The notes: generated from the sequence alone by a model not told the origin. A DNA stretch of 64,000 nt from Ophiodon elongatus (GCA_016806645.1 JACSYO010001999.1:2322501-2386500); one strand, 5' to 3'; counted from the first letter of the stretch, positions 1 to 13,664 are shown. Made by a program: numbers and translations.

Positions 1-81
1 CATCATTTAAAACTCGAGGTGCGGGGGTCGGAAAGTCCTGTCCTTTAATTTATATGTAGTTTGTAAATCTTTCATTTTCTG

Positions 82-87
82 TTTATT
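82..87 (-). terminator. Candidate polyadenylation signal of the RASSF-type gene
   Basis: AATAAA on the minus strand, about 200 bp beyond the stop codon at 284-286. This gives a short, AT-rich 3' untranslated region at the left end of the window. No other good hexamer is closer. Confidence -1.
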
Positions 88-283
88 TAAAAAGTGCTGT
101 ACACTCAAATAAAAATTGAAGGCCGAAAGCTTTTTAATTTCTTTTTCATTTTCATTTATAGATTTTCTTTTCATTTCATGGAAGCACTTCCTGTTAGACT
201 CCCAGGGGACCACTTCTAATATACATTTAACATTAAACTGCCAACTGCCATACAAATGGTGTGCAAGGCAGCGTCCCTCATAT

Positions 284-1808
284 TTACTGACTTAATGTTT
301 TGGACTTGGAGCCGCCCAGATAGATGGTGAGCTCCGAGCGGTGGATCGCCGCCTTCTGGGTCTGCGATTGAGGGGTTTGTGCTTGAGCCCAGCGCGTCCA
401 CCACTCCCTCAGCTCGGTGGGCCCCGTGGGCCGCCGCTCCTTTATCTGGCCGGGAGGAACTCGAGCGTGAGGAGGGTTCAAGTCCTCTCTGGGCGGGAAC
501 TTCCTGCCGACATCTACATCCCGATCTGGATCAGATCGTGGCCGATTTAGGGCCTCAGTCGGGACGGCGGAAGTCTCCGCGGCAGCGCCGGCTTCCGACT
601 CCTCCTGAGCGACTCTTTGAGCGGCGAAGAAATCAAGCCCCTGCATTTTGCGCCTGTAGTCCTCCAGCTTGGCCTTGCACCCAGCGGCGTTCTCCCTCAT
701 CTCGAGGAACTGCCGTTGCAAATCTTTCTCGTAGCCTTCCTCTGCCTTCAATTCGTTCTCCCAAAACTGGATCTGCTCCGTCTCCTCTTCGACCGTCCTC
801 TGCCGGGCCTCCTGCTGGGCCTCCTGCTGGGCTTTTCGAACCCCCTGTTTGTCCTCGAGCTCCAAAATGAGCCGGTCCGTGTTGGCGATCTGGGCCTGCA
901 GGTCCTGCAGACGGCTGAGTTGGCACGTTATGGTTTCTCTCAGACCGCTTGTCTCCTCTTTCGTTGTGGCATCGTTTGAACCGGACAGAGCCGTGGATTT
1001 TGCCCCGTCCGAGCGTTTGCTTTCTTTCCCCCTCGCCTGACTTCCCATGCAGCAGGACGTTTGATGATCCAAGTCTGACTTTCGACCTTTCTGACCCCTG
1101 ACTTTGCTTCTGCTGCTTCGACCTGAGTTACCTTCGTCGACAGTCAGAGACACGCCCAGAGAGCTGCGGTTCCTTTTGTCTGTCCTCTTGCTGCTTTCCT
1201 TGTCCCGGGCTGTGCTGTAGACCTTGCCCTTCCCCAGACTCTCCAGCCATTCCCAGGCCTCCTCCATGAGCGTCAGAGACTTTCTCTTGGGCCCTTTCAG
1301 GTCCTCTTTTTTTCGCTGCTCGGCCTCTTGCCTCGAACCAGACAGCGGTGGCAAGCTTTGACGATGCAATCCCAGTGAGCCGCTGCCCCGCCGCGTTCTG
1401 GCGCCCGCGTCTTTCCTCCTCAGCGGCGGGCAGGGCTGGTACCGGCCCACTCTCACCCTGCTCGTGTCGTCCCCGGCCAAGGGCCCGTTGTGGAGCAGTG
1501 TGAGCCGGACCTCCCTCGCCTGCTCGCCGTATTTCTCCAGAGTCTCCAGGAGGCATTCGCCGGGGGTCATGCACCGCTCAAAGTCTTTGAATTTCTCCTG
1601 CAACGTGTAGCGCCCGGGTCGACCTGGAGAGAAGCACGACGCTGTTAGTTGTCAGCGTGCCACAACATAAATCGTTTGACCGCATAGAGCTGCGGATGTA
1701 CATACCCAGGGCTTGAGCCAGCGCTATGACGGCGTCTTGACACGTTGTGTCCTCTGTAACGCCGCAAACCACGCGGGGGAGACCGTCCACCAACACCTTC
1801 ACTTCCAT
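284..1808 (-). CDS. RASSF7/RASSF8-type N-terminal Ras-association protein (2 exons, complete)
   Basis: Coding exons are complement 1706-1808 and 284-1623, split by an 82-bp intron (donor GTATGT, acceptor CTCTCCAG, phase 1); the product is 480 aa. Residues 1-90 form a Ras-association domain (MEVKVLVDGLPRVVCGV; RPGRYTLQEKF) that starts at the very N-terminus, as in RASSF7/8. A basic RQSLPPL...PKRKSLT stretch (about 120-151) and LGKGK follow. A coiled coil at about 259-376 contains FWENELKAEE, very like RASSF8. The tail is Pro/Arg-rich and ends RSELTIYLGG...SKTLSQ; I do not see the RASSF7/8 motif ELRQ.NLQQFIQQTG, so the C-terminus is shorter or diverged. Known relatives work at the mitotic spindle, in JNK signalling and at cell junctions; the role here is inferred. 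Start chosen at 1808 (Kozak A at -3, G at +4, aligned with family starts); an in-frame ATG at 1835 would add MSSNNRLGT. I cannot separate rassf7, rassf8 and a fish-only third member by eye. Confidence -1.
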
Positions 1809-2390
1809 CGTGCCCAATCTGTTATTTGAAGACATTGCCGTGTACTATGTTAGGGCACGTGGGGGGGTCATCTGTCATGCGTTGGTCGAGCTTGAAGGCA
1901 GTTTAAAGCATTTTTCGTTGTAGTAGGCTGACTACAGCAACAGTGTTCCTATAATACGGACACTAAATGAACAGAAAATCAAGTTTTAATAATGGCTTTA
2001 AAAGGAAATATTAAAAGCACCAACCTTTTAGTTTTGTTTTGTTGTCCCGTGTGTGTAGTACAGATGCTTGGACCGCTCTGCTCTGGGGGAACCGTCTGGT
2101 CGGGAGGAACTCTCGAGCAATTAAGAGCAATTAGAATTCCTGAAGGCACCTACCACTGGGGACGGCTTGTGATCCCACCCATCTTGCATCGTTTTCATTT
2201 TTGCCTGAAAAAAACACAGCAAAATTGAATTACACTGTATTTATATACAATGTAAACGGGTTTTTTCTTCTCATAACATGACGTAGTGTGAAGGTGTATG
2301 AAGTAAATGTTCAGTGTCGTGTTACTCAGGCAAATTTCACTACTTGAGTTTTCTTCTGCAGTCCATGTTTTACACCCCACCAAACAGCCG

Positions 2391-2415
2391 TGTGTGTGTG
2401 TGTGTGTGTGTGTGC

Positions 2416-2452
<37 letters not shown>
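2391..2452. repeat. (TG)n followed by (GA)n microsatellite
   Basis: About 22 TG units with one C interruption run directly into about 10 GA units. Short open frames across it encode only His-Thr or Ser-Leu repeats and are artefacts. Confidence -1.
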
Positions 2453-3764
2453 TGTTGTCTTTCCAGTGATTTCTAAAATTAGCTTTGTGTTCCTTCTGTG
2501 CTGTATGATGGCTGTACCCACTCAATGGTGTCGGTTGTACAGCAATGTATGCTAACATTAGCCACCATGAGCACACCAGACCACGTGAAGCTGCAAAGTG
2601 TGTTTTATTTCCAGTGAGTTCAACTTTTTTCGGGAATTCATATTCTATTTCTATTTATGATTTAAAAGTTCCACAGTTTTGCTTTAAACCAGCTATAATG
2701 TCTCTACAGTGTCCCGTGTGATTCCACACACACATTAATACACCACCACTACCACCACCATTTATAGGGAACTTAAGCCCAATTAGCAAACTCTATTTCT
2801 TTTTAATAAACTATTATGAGATTCTAAAACGTGAAATTGCCGATGTAACGCTTTAATGCGCTGTTCAGTTGAAGAAAGCATAAACGCGTAGAAGGCAGTG
2901 GCTTTTGTGGGGTGAAATCTAAACCGTCTTGTGAAAGTTTCCGTTCCTGAAAACAAACGGGTCCTGTATACGTGCATTCTCCAGAGTTGTGCCGCTTTTA
3001 GATCTGGGTGTTCCTCTATCTTTCAAACAGGAAGGGTGATTACAATCCAGGCGGAACATGTAAACACGCTGAACTTGTAAACTGTGCACCAGTGACCATT
3101 ACAATCGAGCACACACTCGCTCCTCCTGTGCTTACTATAGTGCTGCAGGAATGAGTCCTAAAAACCCGGGAATAAGTTGGCATTGTTGCACTTCCGGTTC
3201 CCTCTTCTTAAAGTTGATGGGTTTTATGAATGGGTTTTTGGTTAGAAGCCTGAAATAGGGTCTGTGGGTAACACAAGCTTAAGTGAATTTAATAGGGTTT
3301 TTAAATCTACAATATAAAATACTTAACTAAATACTCCACTCGTGAACTTTGAAGCTTTTACATGTCTTTTAAAAAGGAGGTTGCCAACCTAGATTGTCAT
3401 TACGCCAACAAAGCATGTGTTTGTTGCGTGAGTAGTGAGTGTGCACCTCTGTCTGTCCACGGCTAATCTCGCATTCTGCCGCAGCAAAGTGCATCACATT
3501 TTGGGTGGCCAGTTATGGCCACATGCTCAAGAACCTCTTGTGGTTGCGGTGACTCACACTTTCTCAAAACACTTTTCACTACCCGTTTTATACTTCCATT
3601 GACTGCCCGCTGACTCATCACTCATTACTCTTAACCGGCAGGGGCCTGTAGGGTTCACTAGTGATGACACATCTGAGTGCATCTCCGACCCCCAATCTGC
3701 TACCATGCGCCCACATCGAGGGGCTAACAGTTTTTGGCTAAACGCTAATAGAAGTACCAGTACC

Positions 3765-4090
3765 AGTTGATTGCTTGTATACATCGCTGCTTGTTTTTGA
3801 GTTTGAATAAAGTGTGTTTTACAACGCCTTACGGCCCTTTGGTTGAGTACATCACTGGTTGTTAGTCCTTAGCTACCTTTTATTGTTCAGTTCGATCTGT
3901 TTGGCTGACCGTTGACTGAGCTGCCGGTACACACACTGCAGTCCCTCTCCGCAACTCAGCCGCCGCTACGCAAGCAGTCAGCTGTAGTTTGTTGTTGTTG
4001 GCCACATTGTATGACGTCTCTTATGCAACGACTTTGAGCAGATTGCCTGCATACATCGCCGCTTGTTTTTTAGTTCAAATGATTCAAATG
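3765..4090 (+). repeat. Diverged direct duplication, two copies about 275 bp apart
   Basis: The segment near 3769 (TGATTGCTTGTATACATCGC then TGCTTGTTTTTGAG) recurs near 4041 as GATTGCCTGCATACATCGCC then GCTTGTTTTTTAG. Each copy is about 45 bp with several substitutions. It may be part of an old dispersed element; the family is not recognised. Confidence -1.
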
Positions 4091-5854
4091 TTTCACCACT
4101 TCATTGGGTTTACAGGCCCAATGGTGTCTAGGCATGGGGTTAGCCAATTGTGGTCTGTATTCATTCAATCCCCCAATATAGCAGTGGAATTGCAACTCTG
4201 AGTGCAGCTTTCTAGTTTTGTTTAGTTTAGCTTTTCACCGACCACATAATAAAATGACCGTACTAAAGATATTCGATGTAATAAACTCTGCAGGTCACAC
4301 TTGCTGCAGTGATCTTTGGAGCTGTTGGAGGAGCACAGGTTTCAGGTGTCGTCCTACATGCAGGGAGGATCTGTAGTCACCACTTAACCTGAAACCAGTA
4401 ATATTCAATACCAAACACAACATTGTCATGTGACACCTACTTGAAGTACATATTGGAGATATATAAATAGAGGTGATTATTTTGCATTTATTACATTCTG
4501 GTGTTCACAGCATGTTTTGCTGCTTCTCCTATCTTATCGTATGACGTTTTTGAATTGATTACAGAAGTTAAAGCCACAGGAAATGGTCTGCATGGCGAAC
4601 CAGACCTATGAGCTGGACAGCGGAGCACCTGTTGTAATCTGGTAGTGTCTGACAGCCCGGGTGATGATGATAGGAGTAATATGAGACGGGGAACTTTGGA
4701 CTCCCTGCTCCCTCCTGCCCATATCAACCGCGCGTCCAGCTGCTGATTATCTCTCAGGTTCATGGCGAGGAGCAGCCAGATCTCTCTAGACCATGGAAAA
4801 GAAATTCCATGGAGAACTGTTTATTCATGTCAGCCTGTGCATTTGTCGGCACTTTTCCTTTGATAGTTTGTCCAACTTGGCGGAGGCTGTGGAAGTGTAG
4901 CATCAAAGAATTCCCACACAAAGAGGAAACGTTCACCCTCAAACTTGTAGTTATCAGCCAATCCTTGATACTGATTTGTCAGAAACCACAATTTGTTTAA
5001 AGGAAATTCATTCCATTTCTTTATTATTTAAATGTTTTGTTATTTTTATTGAGAACACGCTGTCCAAACAGCACATCAGCAAAAACATGAGAGGATTAAA
5101 TTCATCTCTAGCGTTCAAGATAAAGTTTCGGTTGATGCTTGTGTCACCAGTTCAGTTTTAATTACCAGTAAATCATAAATTGTAATTTGAGCTTTAATGT
5201 GTCTTAAAAGTATGCTTGTGAAATATATTTTATTGAAAAACATCATTTGCAAAATGTCCTAAAAGCTCCTGTCTGGTATTTTTATTTATTTTGGCTCAAC
5301 TTAACTTGATCTCTTTCATTAGTTGCACCCTGAGAGGAATGTTGACATTTAGGATCACATTCCCTAAAAATAGACGGCTTGTTAAGTGTCTTGGAACTTC
5401 ACAGAGAAGCAGAAGTGGGTGAAGTGAATGACAAAGTCTGTGCGATGACATTAACAACCAAAAGTGAATAAAGATGTTAGAGAATGGAATATTGTTTGGG
5501 TCGCTCAAAGCAGTAAAAATGACTTTCAAAAAGTTTGAAAGCAATTAAAATTACAAAGGAAATTGCTTGTGGAATAAACATGTCAAGTTTTTCAAATTTT
5601 CCAATGCTCTGAAGAGAACAAAGCCATATAACAACCATGACAACTAAAACTAAAACCTTCTGTATGGCTAGATATGATATGGCCCAATATACTGGATATC
5701 TGAGAGTCTGTTAACGTTTGATCAGCCTTCTTATCAGTTAGAAAAATCTACTAATTTGATTTATATATTTTTGGGAAATTGTAGAAAAGTTGCATTCTCT
5801 AGTTACTCCCATAAGAGACTGAAACTAATTCAGGGCAGTCTATTTGTCAGGACG

Positions 5855-6260
5855 TGACCTCCACCTGTCTACAAGGCCTGGTGGGTATTACTTTCCCCAC
5901 TAGCCACGCTAACGTAACAGCGTGGGGTGGCAATTTCGGTTGGTCCACCACTTTGGTCCGGACTGAAATATCTCATTTACCATTGGATGTATTGCAATGG
6001 AATTTGTTGTCCCATAAAGATAAATCCTTGGTGATCCCCTGACCTTTCCTCACCAGTGCAATCGACTGGTCAAACGTTTTCTGGCTGGACGACCGAATAC
6101 CTGCAAAACTGACATCGTTTGTGTTTCGTGCTAACAAGCAAACGTTAGCATGCTAACAGGCTAAACTCAGACGGTTAAAAAGGTAAGCATTATTACCCGA
6201 TTACCACCGGCAGCATGTTAGCACCAAAGAACAGCACAGCCTCACATGGCATATGGGAAC
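5855..6260 (+). repeat. High-copy teleost dispersed repeat (noncoding)
   Basis: Contains the familiar strings GGACTGAAATATCTCA, ATTGGATGTATTGCAATGGAA, TGGTGATCCCCTGACCTTTCC and GTTAGCATGCTAACAGGCTAAA. I recognise these from repeats scattered through percomorph genomes. No open frame survives. Boundaries are approximate and the transposon class is not assigned. Confidence -1.
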
Positions 6261-7042
6261 TAGAGAGTAAAACAGTGTCTATCTCTGGTCTGTAAGGCTT
6301 AACAGAATTAGACCCACTACGCATTAATTCTACAGATCTTCCAATCTAATCTTTGCTGGAAAAAATGCACTTCGAGTAAAATTCCTTAAAACAAGCCTTG
6401 ATTTTCCTCACTCAAGAAATGTGTCAAAAGACGAACTCAATACTATTCTAAAGGATCTGTTCTCCTTATTTGGAGGTTATTGGAAAGTAACAACAATATA
6501 AGTCACCATTAGAACCGATTCCACTGGTGCTCAAAAAAAGAAGCAACGGAGTATTAAAAAAATCACCTGTCATCAATTTCAAAACTTTTTTAAACAATCC
6601 TTTTTTTTTTTATTTCTTAATTCCTGAAAACTTACACTGAAAGATTTCACCCAATTGTAACAATTTTGTCAACCCTTTTGCATTTTCACTGGATAGAAAG
6701 GTGTATTAACACACGAGCGCCCATCTAAAAACACAACCCAACATGTGCAGAGCCACTTGTGCTCCACACAGGGTGTTATATAATACAAGTATACCCGTCT
6801 CTTTGTCTACACACTCTGCCCTGTGTGCACATGCACAACTTAAAATAGAGTTTGACACATATGAGTTCCCCCTCCGTCCAGGCGTGTCCCGTGTGGGCAT
6901 GGCAGGTTACACGTGAGAGGCAGAGGGAGCTTAATATTGCACAGACCGAGCGCAGGGCTTCACACTTCCTTCCTGCTGTGGTCCAGTGGTCTGACTATCC
7001 TTTACCAGTCCTCAGGGAGCGTTGCACAGGGAGAGCGTCACC

Positions 7043-10000
7043 ATGCCGAAAGTCTTAGTGCCAGGTGAGTATGGGCAGAAGGACTCTGGGGGTTGAACAT
7101 GCACACTCATCTGTCGTGTTTGGATAGCATTTTCAACATTTCACGTTGACACGTGACTGTAGTAACGAACTGTGGGAGCCTTCACGTAAAGTGCAATCAT
7201 TTTCATTTTCGCTACGCTTTTCCAAGGAGCGTTTTGGCCAACACATGAAAAATAAAAACTTGACCTTTCTGTCAAAACGCCACCCTCGTGTCTAATTGTT
7301 GAGATGTATGGAAAGAATGGAAGCGAGGACTCCAAAGACTTTGCAAATGTACCTTGAATGCACATGACAGGGTTCACACCTCTCACTGTGTAATATCAAC
7401 AGCTGTTTAGGTAGTAAATTCCCATATGGTTGCCAGTGTTACTTTGTCATATTAATAGATGGCACTGACAGCTTTTAATGATGGGTTCATTGGGGTTAAA
7501 ATGCATATAGTTCCAATATGAAGTGCATTTTTAAATGCGTTTCACCTTTTGTGATTTGTGAAATTCTAACATCAAAATACCTTTCTTGAGCTCAATTGTA
7601 AATAATTTAAAATTCATGTCATAAAACTCCATGGTTGCATATCAGAGCAGAGTGGAGTGAGTGAGTGACATTCATGAAAATGTCAAGAGAGGTTGTTTTA
7701 TGGATATGATTTGCCAGCTAATTCTCCCAGCTCAACTGTGACAGGGGATCAGGTGATGCTTAATTTGCGCTTCAGTTTTTAGTTTCCTCCTTAGTGTTCC
7801 TTCTTGTCGTTCATCCCCTGTATGAAAATCTCTTTCATCACTTCATTATTACTGTTTTAAATGCTGCTGTAATAGCTGCTAATTATAGGCGTACCTCCAC
7901 CAGGCTCTCAGCATGGGGCAAGTACGATGACACATCATGCCGTTCAGAGTTTTACAAAGGTTGAAAAAAAGAAAGGCAATGGCCGAACCATCGGCTGTCT
8001 GAAGAGCTGGGTGGTAGTAACGATTTGACAGGTGTTGGTGCAGAATGTGCTTGATGCGAGAGCATAATCTGGCGTGACGGCTGAGATTTCACACCGGTTT
8101 TACGATCTGCCGGACAACAAATGTGTCAACGATGAAACTGATCAAGTTTAGATGAGTCTTAAAAGGGCCAGTTTACCAAAATCACACAAACTCAGGCGAC
8201 GGAGATAACCAATATAACTAACTGTGGACTATTTTCTATTAAAGGTATAGTCCCAAAAAAAAAACTTGCAACAAGTTCTTTTTTTCTTTCTGGAGCTTAC
8301 TGACTTCATAACCACACTTGTCTTATTTCCCTCTAACCTGGACCGTTCCACCCTGCCTGGGACTTTTTGCTTACTCAGCAGAGGGAGGAAGTGAGTATGG
8401 AGCCGAGGAACTTCATATGGAGTTCGGGGAGGAGGGGGGGGGGGGCAAAATGCATGGTTTACTGTATGGATGTGAGACGGTCACGTCACCAAATATTCTT
8501 TCTCCAAAGCTCATTTGAATGCAACAATGGCTCTTGGTAAATGAAACGTCTGTTCCATATGAAATGGAAAACAATGTCGTACAGTGGAAATGGACACCAT
8601 TTATTAATCTATTGTTCACATTCAATATCGGTTCTCTGGTTCATAGTAATGCATTTTAATTCGAGGCCTTGCAAACAGAGTGGCACCGACGAAAACTGTT
8701 GGTGAATGTGAACAGTTATATCAATAAATGACTTCTCCCGGGTAGCTCAGTGACTCCTCCACCACGGGAATGCTTGTCGGTTTGCAAAGCAGCGCACAAA
8801 CAAGACTCCTTTGACCTTTCGGACTTGTTTGACCTATCGTCGGAAAGCCAGGGAGACAACGTGAAATGCATCTTCACATGCGCGGAGATGATCAGAAGTG
8901 AGAGACCGCCGAATCATCTCTGCGCGCATCATGACGATGCAGTTTCCACTGCTGTGTCCAGCCGCTGTTCCTTCAGAAGTAACTGGGAATTTTTTAACAG
9001 TCATGTGTCCTCTCCATTATTCACCCTTAAACTGTATGTTACCCTAATCCCACTTCTCCATTTACCATAACGTGTATGCATTGGTTCAATGTCTCATTCT
9101 GTCACTCATATCTTCAGCATTTACTATTGCATGTATCTTGATCTCTATATTTTGGTTATAACTGATAAATATTAGGTCTCTGTGCCTGAAATGTAATGTA
9201 TTCATAACTATGGAAACATTTTGTTACTCTTATCCTGTGAAACACAGTAATTGTTTTGGTTTGTACATCACCTTTCTAACCAATGCTTTTCTAACACTCT
9301 CTTTTTTTGGGGTTTTTGCTCCGGGTTCGTTCTACTTGCTTGCTGGGCTCAATCAGGTCACCAGAGTAAGTATGGAGGGTGAGACGTAGAACCCCAAGTC
9401 CCTTTCGTCGTATGTGCCATACTGGAGATGTTGTCTTACAGTAGAACGTCTTGGCTCTTGGCTAGAAAGTGCATGTCAGAAGTATAGTTTTGATCTAGAG
9501 AGTGGTTGGGCATCAAGTAATGCCACTCATGCTGTGTAATTGTCATTGGGTTGCTTATTAGACTTGAACGCTTTTTGGAGAACTGTTGTTCATATAGCTT
9601 GGTTTATAACTCCAATCATTTTGCACCATGACCCTCTTTTCCTGTCATTTCTTCAACATAAGTCCTGATCAAAATCCCCTCACTTACATTCCCATAGGGA
9701 CACTTACATCCCGACCGATGGGATGCAAATATTAACAACATGCTATGTATACAGTGAGAGATGATAAGAAAACTGGGTCTGGAGTTAAAAAAAAACATGC
9801 ATTTCAAAAAAGGCTTTCCCATCTTGTGTCCGTGCGAGATGAGCCAACAGAGTGTGCCGGTGCTTCATCACTCCTCCATGTGCATGGGACCAAGCTGGAG
9901 GTCAGCGTTGCAGACTTGTAGTGACTGAGTCAGTCTTTGGTGATGTGCAGAACGCATGCGCTGGAGTCTGCAAACATCCGGTTTGGGTAATGTACGTGCC

Positions 10001-13000
10001 TTTTGACGTCAATGGATGTAAGATGTTGTGTGCACCGTTGATTCATCGTGAATCCACATCATTCTGCAGACATGTTCACGCCGCGTAGAGTAGCGGTCAA
10101 GACGTTTCTGTTTGTGGTGTGATGCATGGTGTGACGTGAGCAGAAGGCTTCTCTTGTCACTAACGGACCAAACCTCTCGCTGTTCCTGACAGAGACCGAT
10201 GATACCATGCGGGCCTTTGCGGAGCAGGTCTTTGCGTCCGAGACCAAAGGTGAGGACGTCCGCGATGAGATCTCTATGTTTGATGTGGCTGAGGACTGTC
10301 CCATCATGCACCAAGAGATGGCCCACCATCTACACACTGATGACGATGCTGAGAAACGGTGAGGCGGGAGATTATGTGTTGTCAGTTTGTGCTTGTGGCG
10401 CAACAAAATGATGTCATCACACGGTGGGGAAATCCGATATATATATATATTTTTTTACATTTGCATTTAGTCTTAATGGCCAACCACCAAACTTCACTCC
10501 TTCTCCACAGCAAGAGACACCAGCGCGCCATGACGTTGCCCGGGGCCGCTACCCACAAAGCTTCTGCTGCCACTGTAGTAAAGGTGGAGGTGGACACGCC
10601 CATCTACCTGGAAGTGCCGGACTTCCAGAGAGTGGCCATCATCGGGGACTACGCCTCTGGGGTACTGTCCATTTTCATTTCATCCCATTCAAATTCACCG
10701 GCGAAGCACTTTGTTTGTCTTCACATTTTTAGAACATCCACCTTTTTAGACCTATAAAGAATAATCCTTGATGTAAATGTATCAGTAAGTAGCATCAAAC
10801 CCATATGAGTGCTGCAGGGATGAGGTGATGTGAGGGGTTTTGTTAGGCTAGTACTGGAAGTTAGTCCTTCCTGAAAAAAAAGAAAATTACACATGGATCA
10901 TCAAGCGAACAGTTGCTGTGTTGTATGTACATATTTTCCTCTACAATATTATTTTAAAAAATGCTTGTGTTAACTACAGACCTTATTTCAGGCATCTAAG
11001 AAAAAACCCATTCGAAAAAGCCCGTTGATCTCGAAAATGCTAACTCATTTGCAGCTTCTACTCATTCCTGCAACGCTCTATTGGCTGGTTGTGATACAGG
11101 GCTACGCTGTAAAACATTTTGAGCTCATTCAACTTAAAAAAAAGTTCCCTCCATTTTTGCCTGAAAAAGTAAACTTCCGTATTTGTTTTCAATATTCTCC
11201 TTATTACGTTCCCTTGACTTAAAGGGAGGGAAAAAAAGTTATTAAATGTATGGGATGCATTTAATTATTACCTATTAACTGTATAAACCAACAAACAAGT
11301 TCCTCTTTTCCCCTGTAACTTTCTTTGCTATTATGCTAACCACTACCTTTGGAAACTTTATTTGGTCAGTTTAGCGAACAGTTAGGAGAACATTCATTCA
11401 ATAATCATATCAAATCTAACAAGAAATTTGACTTAAAGGAATACTTTTTTTGAAATACACATATTAAATGATTGATTACAGGTTAACATCTATCCGTTCA
11501 ATAAAAGGCTACAGCAGCCACTTAGCTTAGCTTAGTTAACTATAAAATATTAGTTGATTTCAGTCCTGTGTGATCTTTTAGTTTAATAGCAGTAGTAGTT
11601 TAGGTCTCAAACTCTTTATGTACTGCCTGTTGTGACATGATACTAAACTAGATGTGGGTCAAGTTAACATGAATGCAGACTTTGAATTTCACTGACTATA
11701 TGTGTCTGTTGGACAGCGGCCTCACGGCCTCCCTCTCACTAGCGAGGCCCATGAATGGAGCTCAGCTGAGAGCAGGCCCGGTTTTATGTTTCATGACTAT
11801 GGGTTTGACATTTACGGTGATTGAGACGCTTTGGAAGACCTGCTTGTTGTTTCTGCTTTGGCCTCTACTCAAAACCTCACCGCTGTGCCCGCTCATGGAA
11901 TGCAGCATGTCGGAAAACAAACGGCAACATAGGGACTATGTTTTGCACAGAATACTGCGTATTTTCAAATCAATGTATCAATCAAGCCTTCACCTCCCAT
12001 CAAACAAATACAGATCTTTAGTTCCATTAAGCATTACGGTTTTTTTTGTTTGTTGCATGAGCGGAGAGCTAACGGTTCATTTGTTTTCTAAAGGAATGCT
12101 TCAAATGTTGACATAGCCACATGTGTAATCATAAGGCTACAATTCGGAAAATCTGTACACATCTCTTGCATCTGCCCGTCAGGTGACCATGGACGACTTT
12201 GAGCTGTCCTGCAAGGGTCTGTACCGCGCCTTGACCATCAGGGAGAAGTACATGAGGCTGGCCTACCAGCGCTACCCGCGGACGACCTCCGAGTACCTGC
12301 GCGAGATCGAGGGGGAGAACTTCAAGGTCGAAGATCAGTTGCAGCCAGGTGAGGAGAGGAGGAGTCGAGGCAGCTAGCGTGAGATGCTTGTCTGTACCAT
12401 TGGGGTAACCCCGGGGGATTAATTTGCATCTACGTCCGTCCATCAGTCTTCACATCGCCTCCGAAGAAGGGGGAAGACCCCTTTGACACCAGGAACCTGC
12501 AAAAGAATTTGGGATATGTCGCTCGCATGAAGGATGGCCTCATCTACGTGTACAACGACGCTGCAGCCGCGGACAAGCATCAGCCCAAAGACCTGCCCCA
12601 CTCCGACTACGACACCTTCATCGACGACATGAACTTCCTCATTGCTCTCATTGCACAGGGCCCGACGTGAGTCCTTTGAGATTAGGTTGATTGCTCTGTT
12701 TTGAATTTGAGAATTGAAATATCTCTGTGGTCCCTCTATGATTTTACCCCGCATCCAATTCCTGCATGACTCAGGTCTTTAAAAATGGCATGTCATGTTG
12801 TAGATGACCCCCAGGGTTTAGGGACTGTAATCTATTACAAGTTCTCAGTGTGTGTTCGTGGGGATCCGCACAGGGTGCAAGACAGGCTCCCAACAAAATA
12901 ACATACAATAACAATAAACTTCAGATTAACTTTTTCCTTTTTCTAAACGCTTGAATTATGACATGAAATTCGTCAGTCTGCTTATTTGGCGGCCCCTACT

Positions 13001-13603
13001 AGTGCAGCTCGTTTGTTAAACTGCTTCTCTTTTGTTTTTGCAGTAAGACTTACACTCATCGCCGTCTGAAGTTCATCATGTCCAAGTTCAACGTGCATGA
13101 GATGCTGAATGAGATGGAGGAGATGAAGGAGCTGAAGATGAACCCCCACAGGGACTTCTACAACTGCAGGAAGGTAGCCATGGAAAACATTAAACATGCA
13201 CACTTCTTGTAATTTAGCTTTAAAACATAAAAGCAGGACAAATAACTTGGAATCAGCCCTGAAGCTATACTTCTTGCCATTTTAATGTGGAGGGATATAA
13301 CCAATATACATGTGCTTAGTGAAGTTCCCACAAAGTCTGGGTTTTAGATGAGGCTGGACTGTAAAATAAAGTGGAATCATTGCATTTTTCCTCCATTGAC
13401 TGATCTAAATATCTTTAAATTGACTTTCTGCTTATGTGTCACACGAAGCACACTTTATAACCATATATAAAGCCTTAAAATCAGCAATTCAAGTGCCTAA
13501 ACATTGAAAAAGTGTTCATAAATGAGGATGTTCTTTACATTTTTATTTAAAATGTATATTTCCCACTTAGTTTGCTGTCGTTCTTACTTACTCGCCCATT
13601 CAC

Positions 13604-13663
<60 letters not shown>

Positions 13664-13664
13664 G

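Larger units (their letters stand above)
1836..7042. other. Divergent intergenic spacer between the RASSF-type gene and ampd1
   Basis: No convincing coding exon. It holds a (TG)n(GA)n tract (2391-2452), a diverged direct duplication (about 3765-3810 and 4041-4085), and a high-copy teleost repeat (about 5855-6260). The last few hundred bases should contain the ampd1 promoter and 5' untranslated region. A MEF2-like sequence CTTAAAATAG (one mismatch to the usual YTAWWWWTAR) begins near 6838 and an E-box CACGTG lies near 6912. Both are plausible muscle-promoter elements but are matched by eye only. Confidence -1.

Noticed and set aside
341..979. Plus-strand frames of 69-163 codons over the RASSF-type gene
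   Set aside because: Antisense shadows of the GC-rich coding exon, with no domain of their own.
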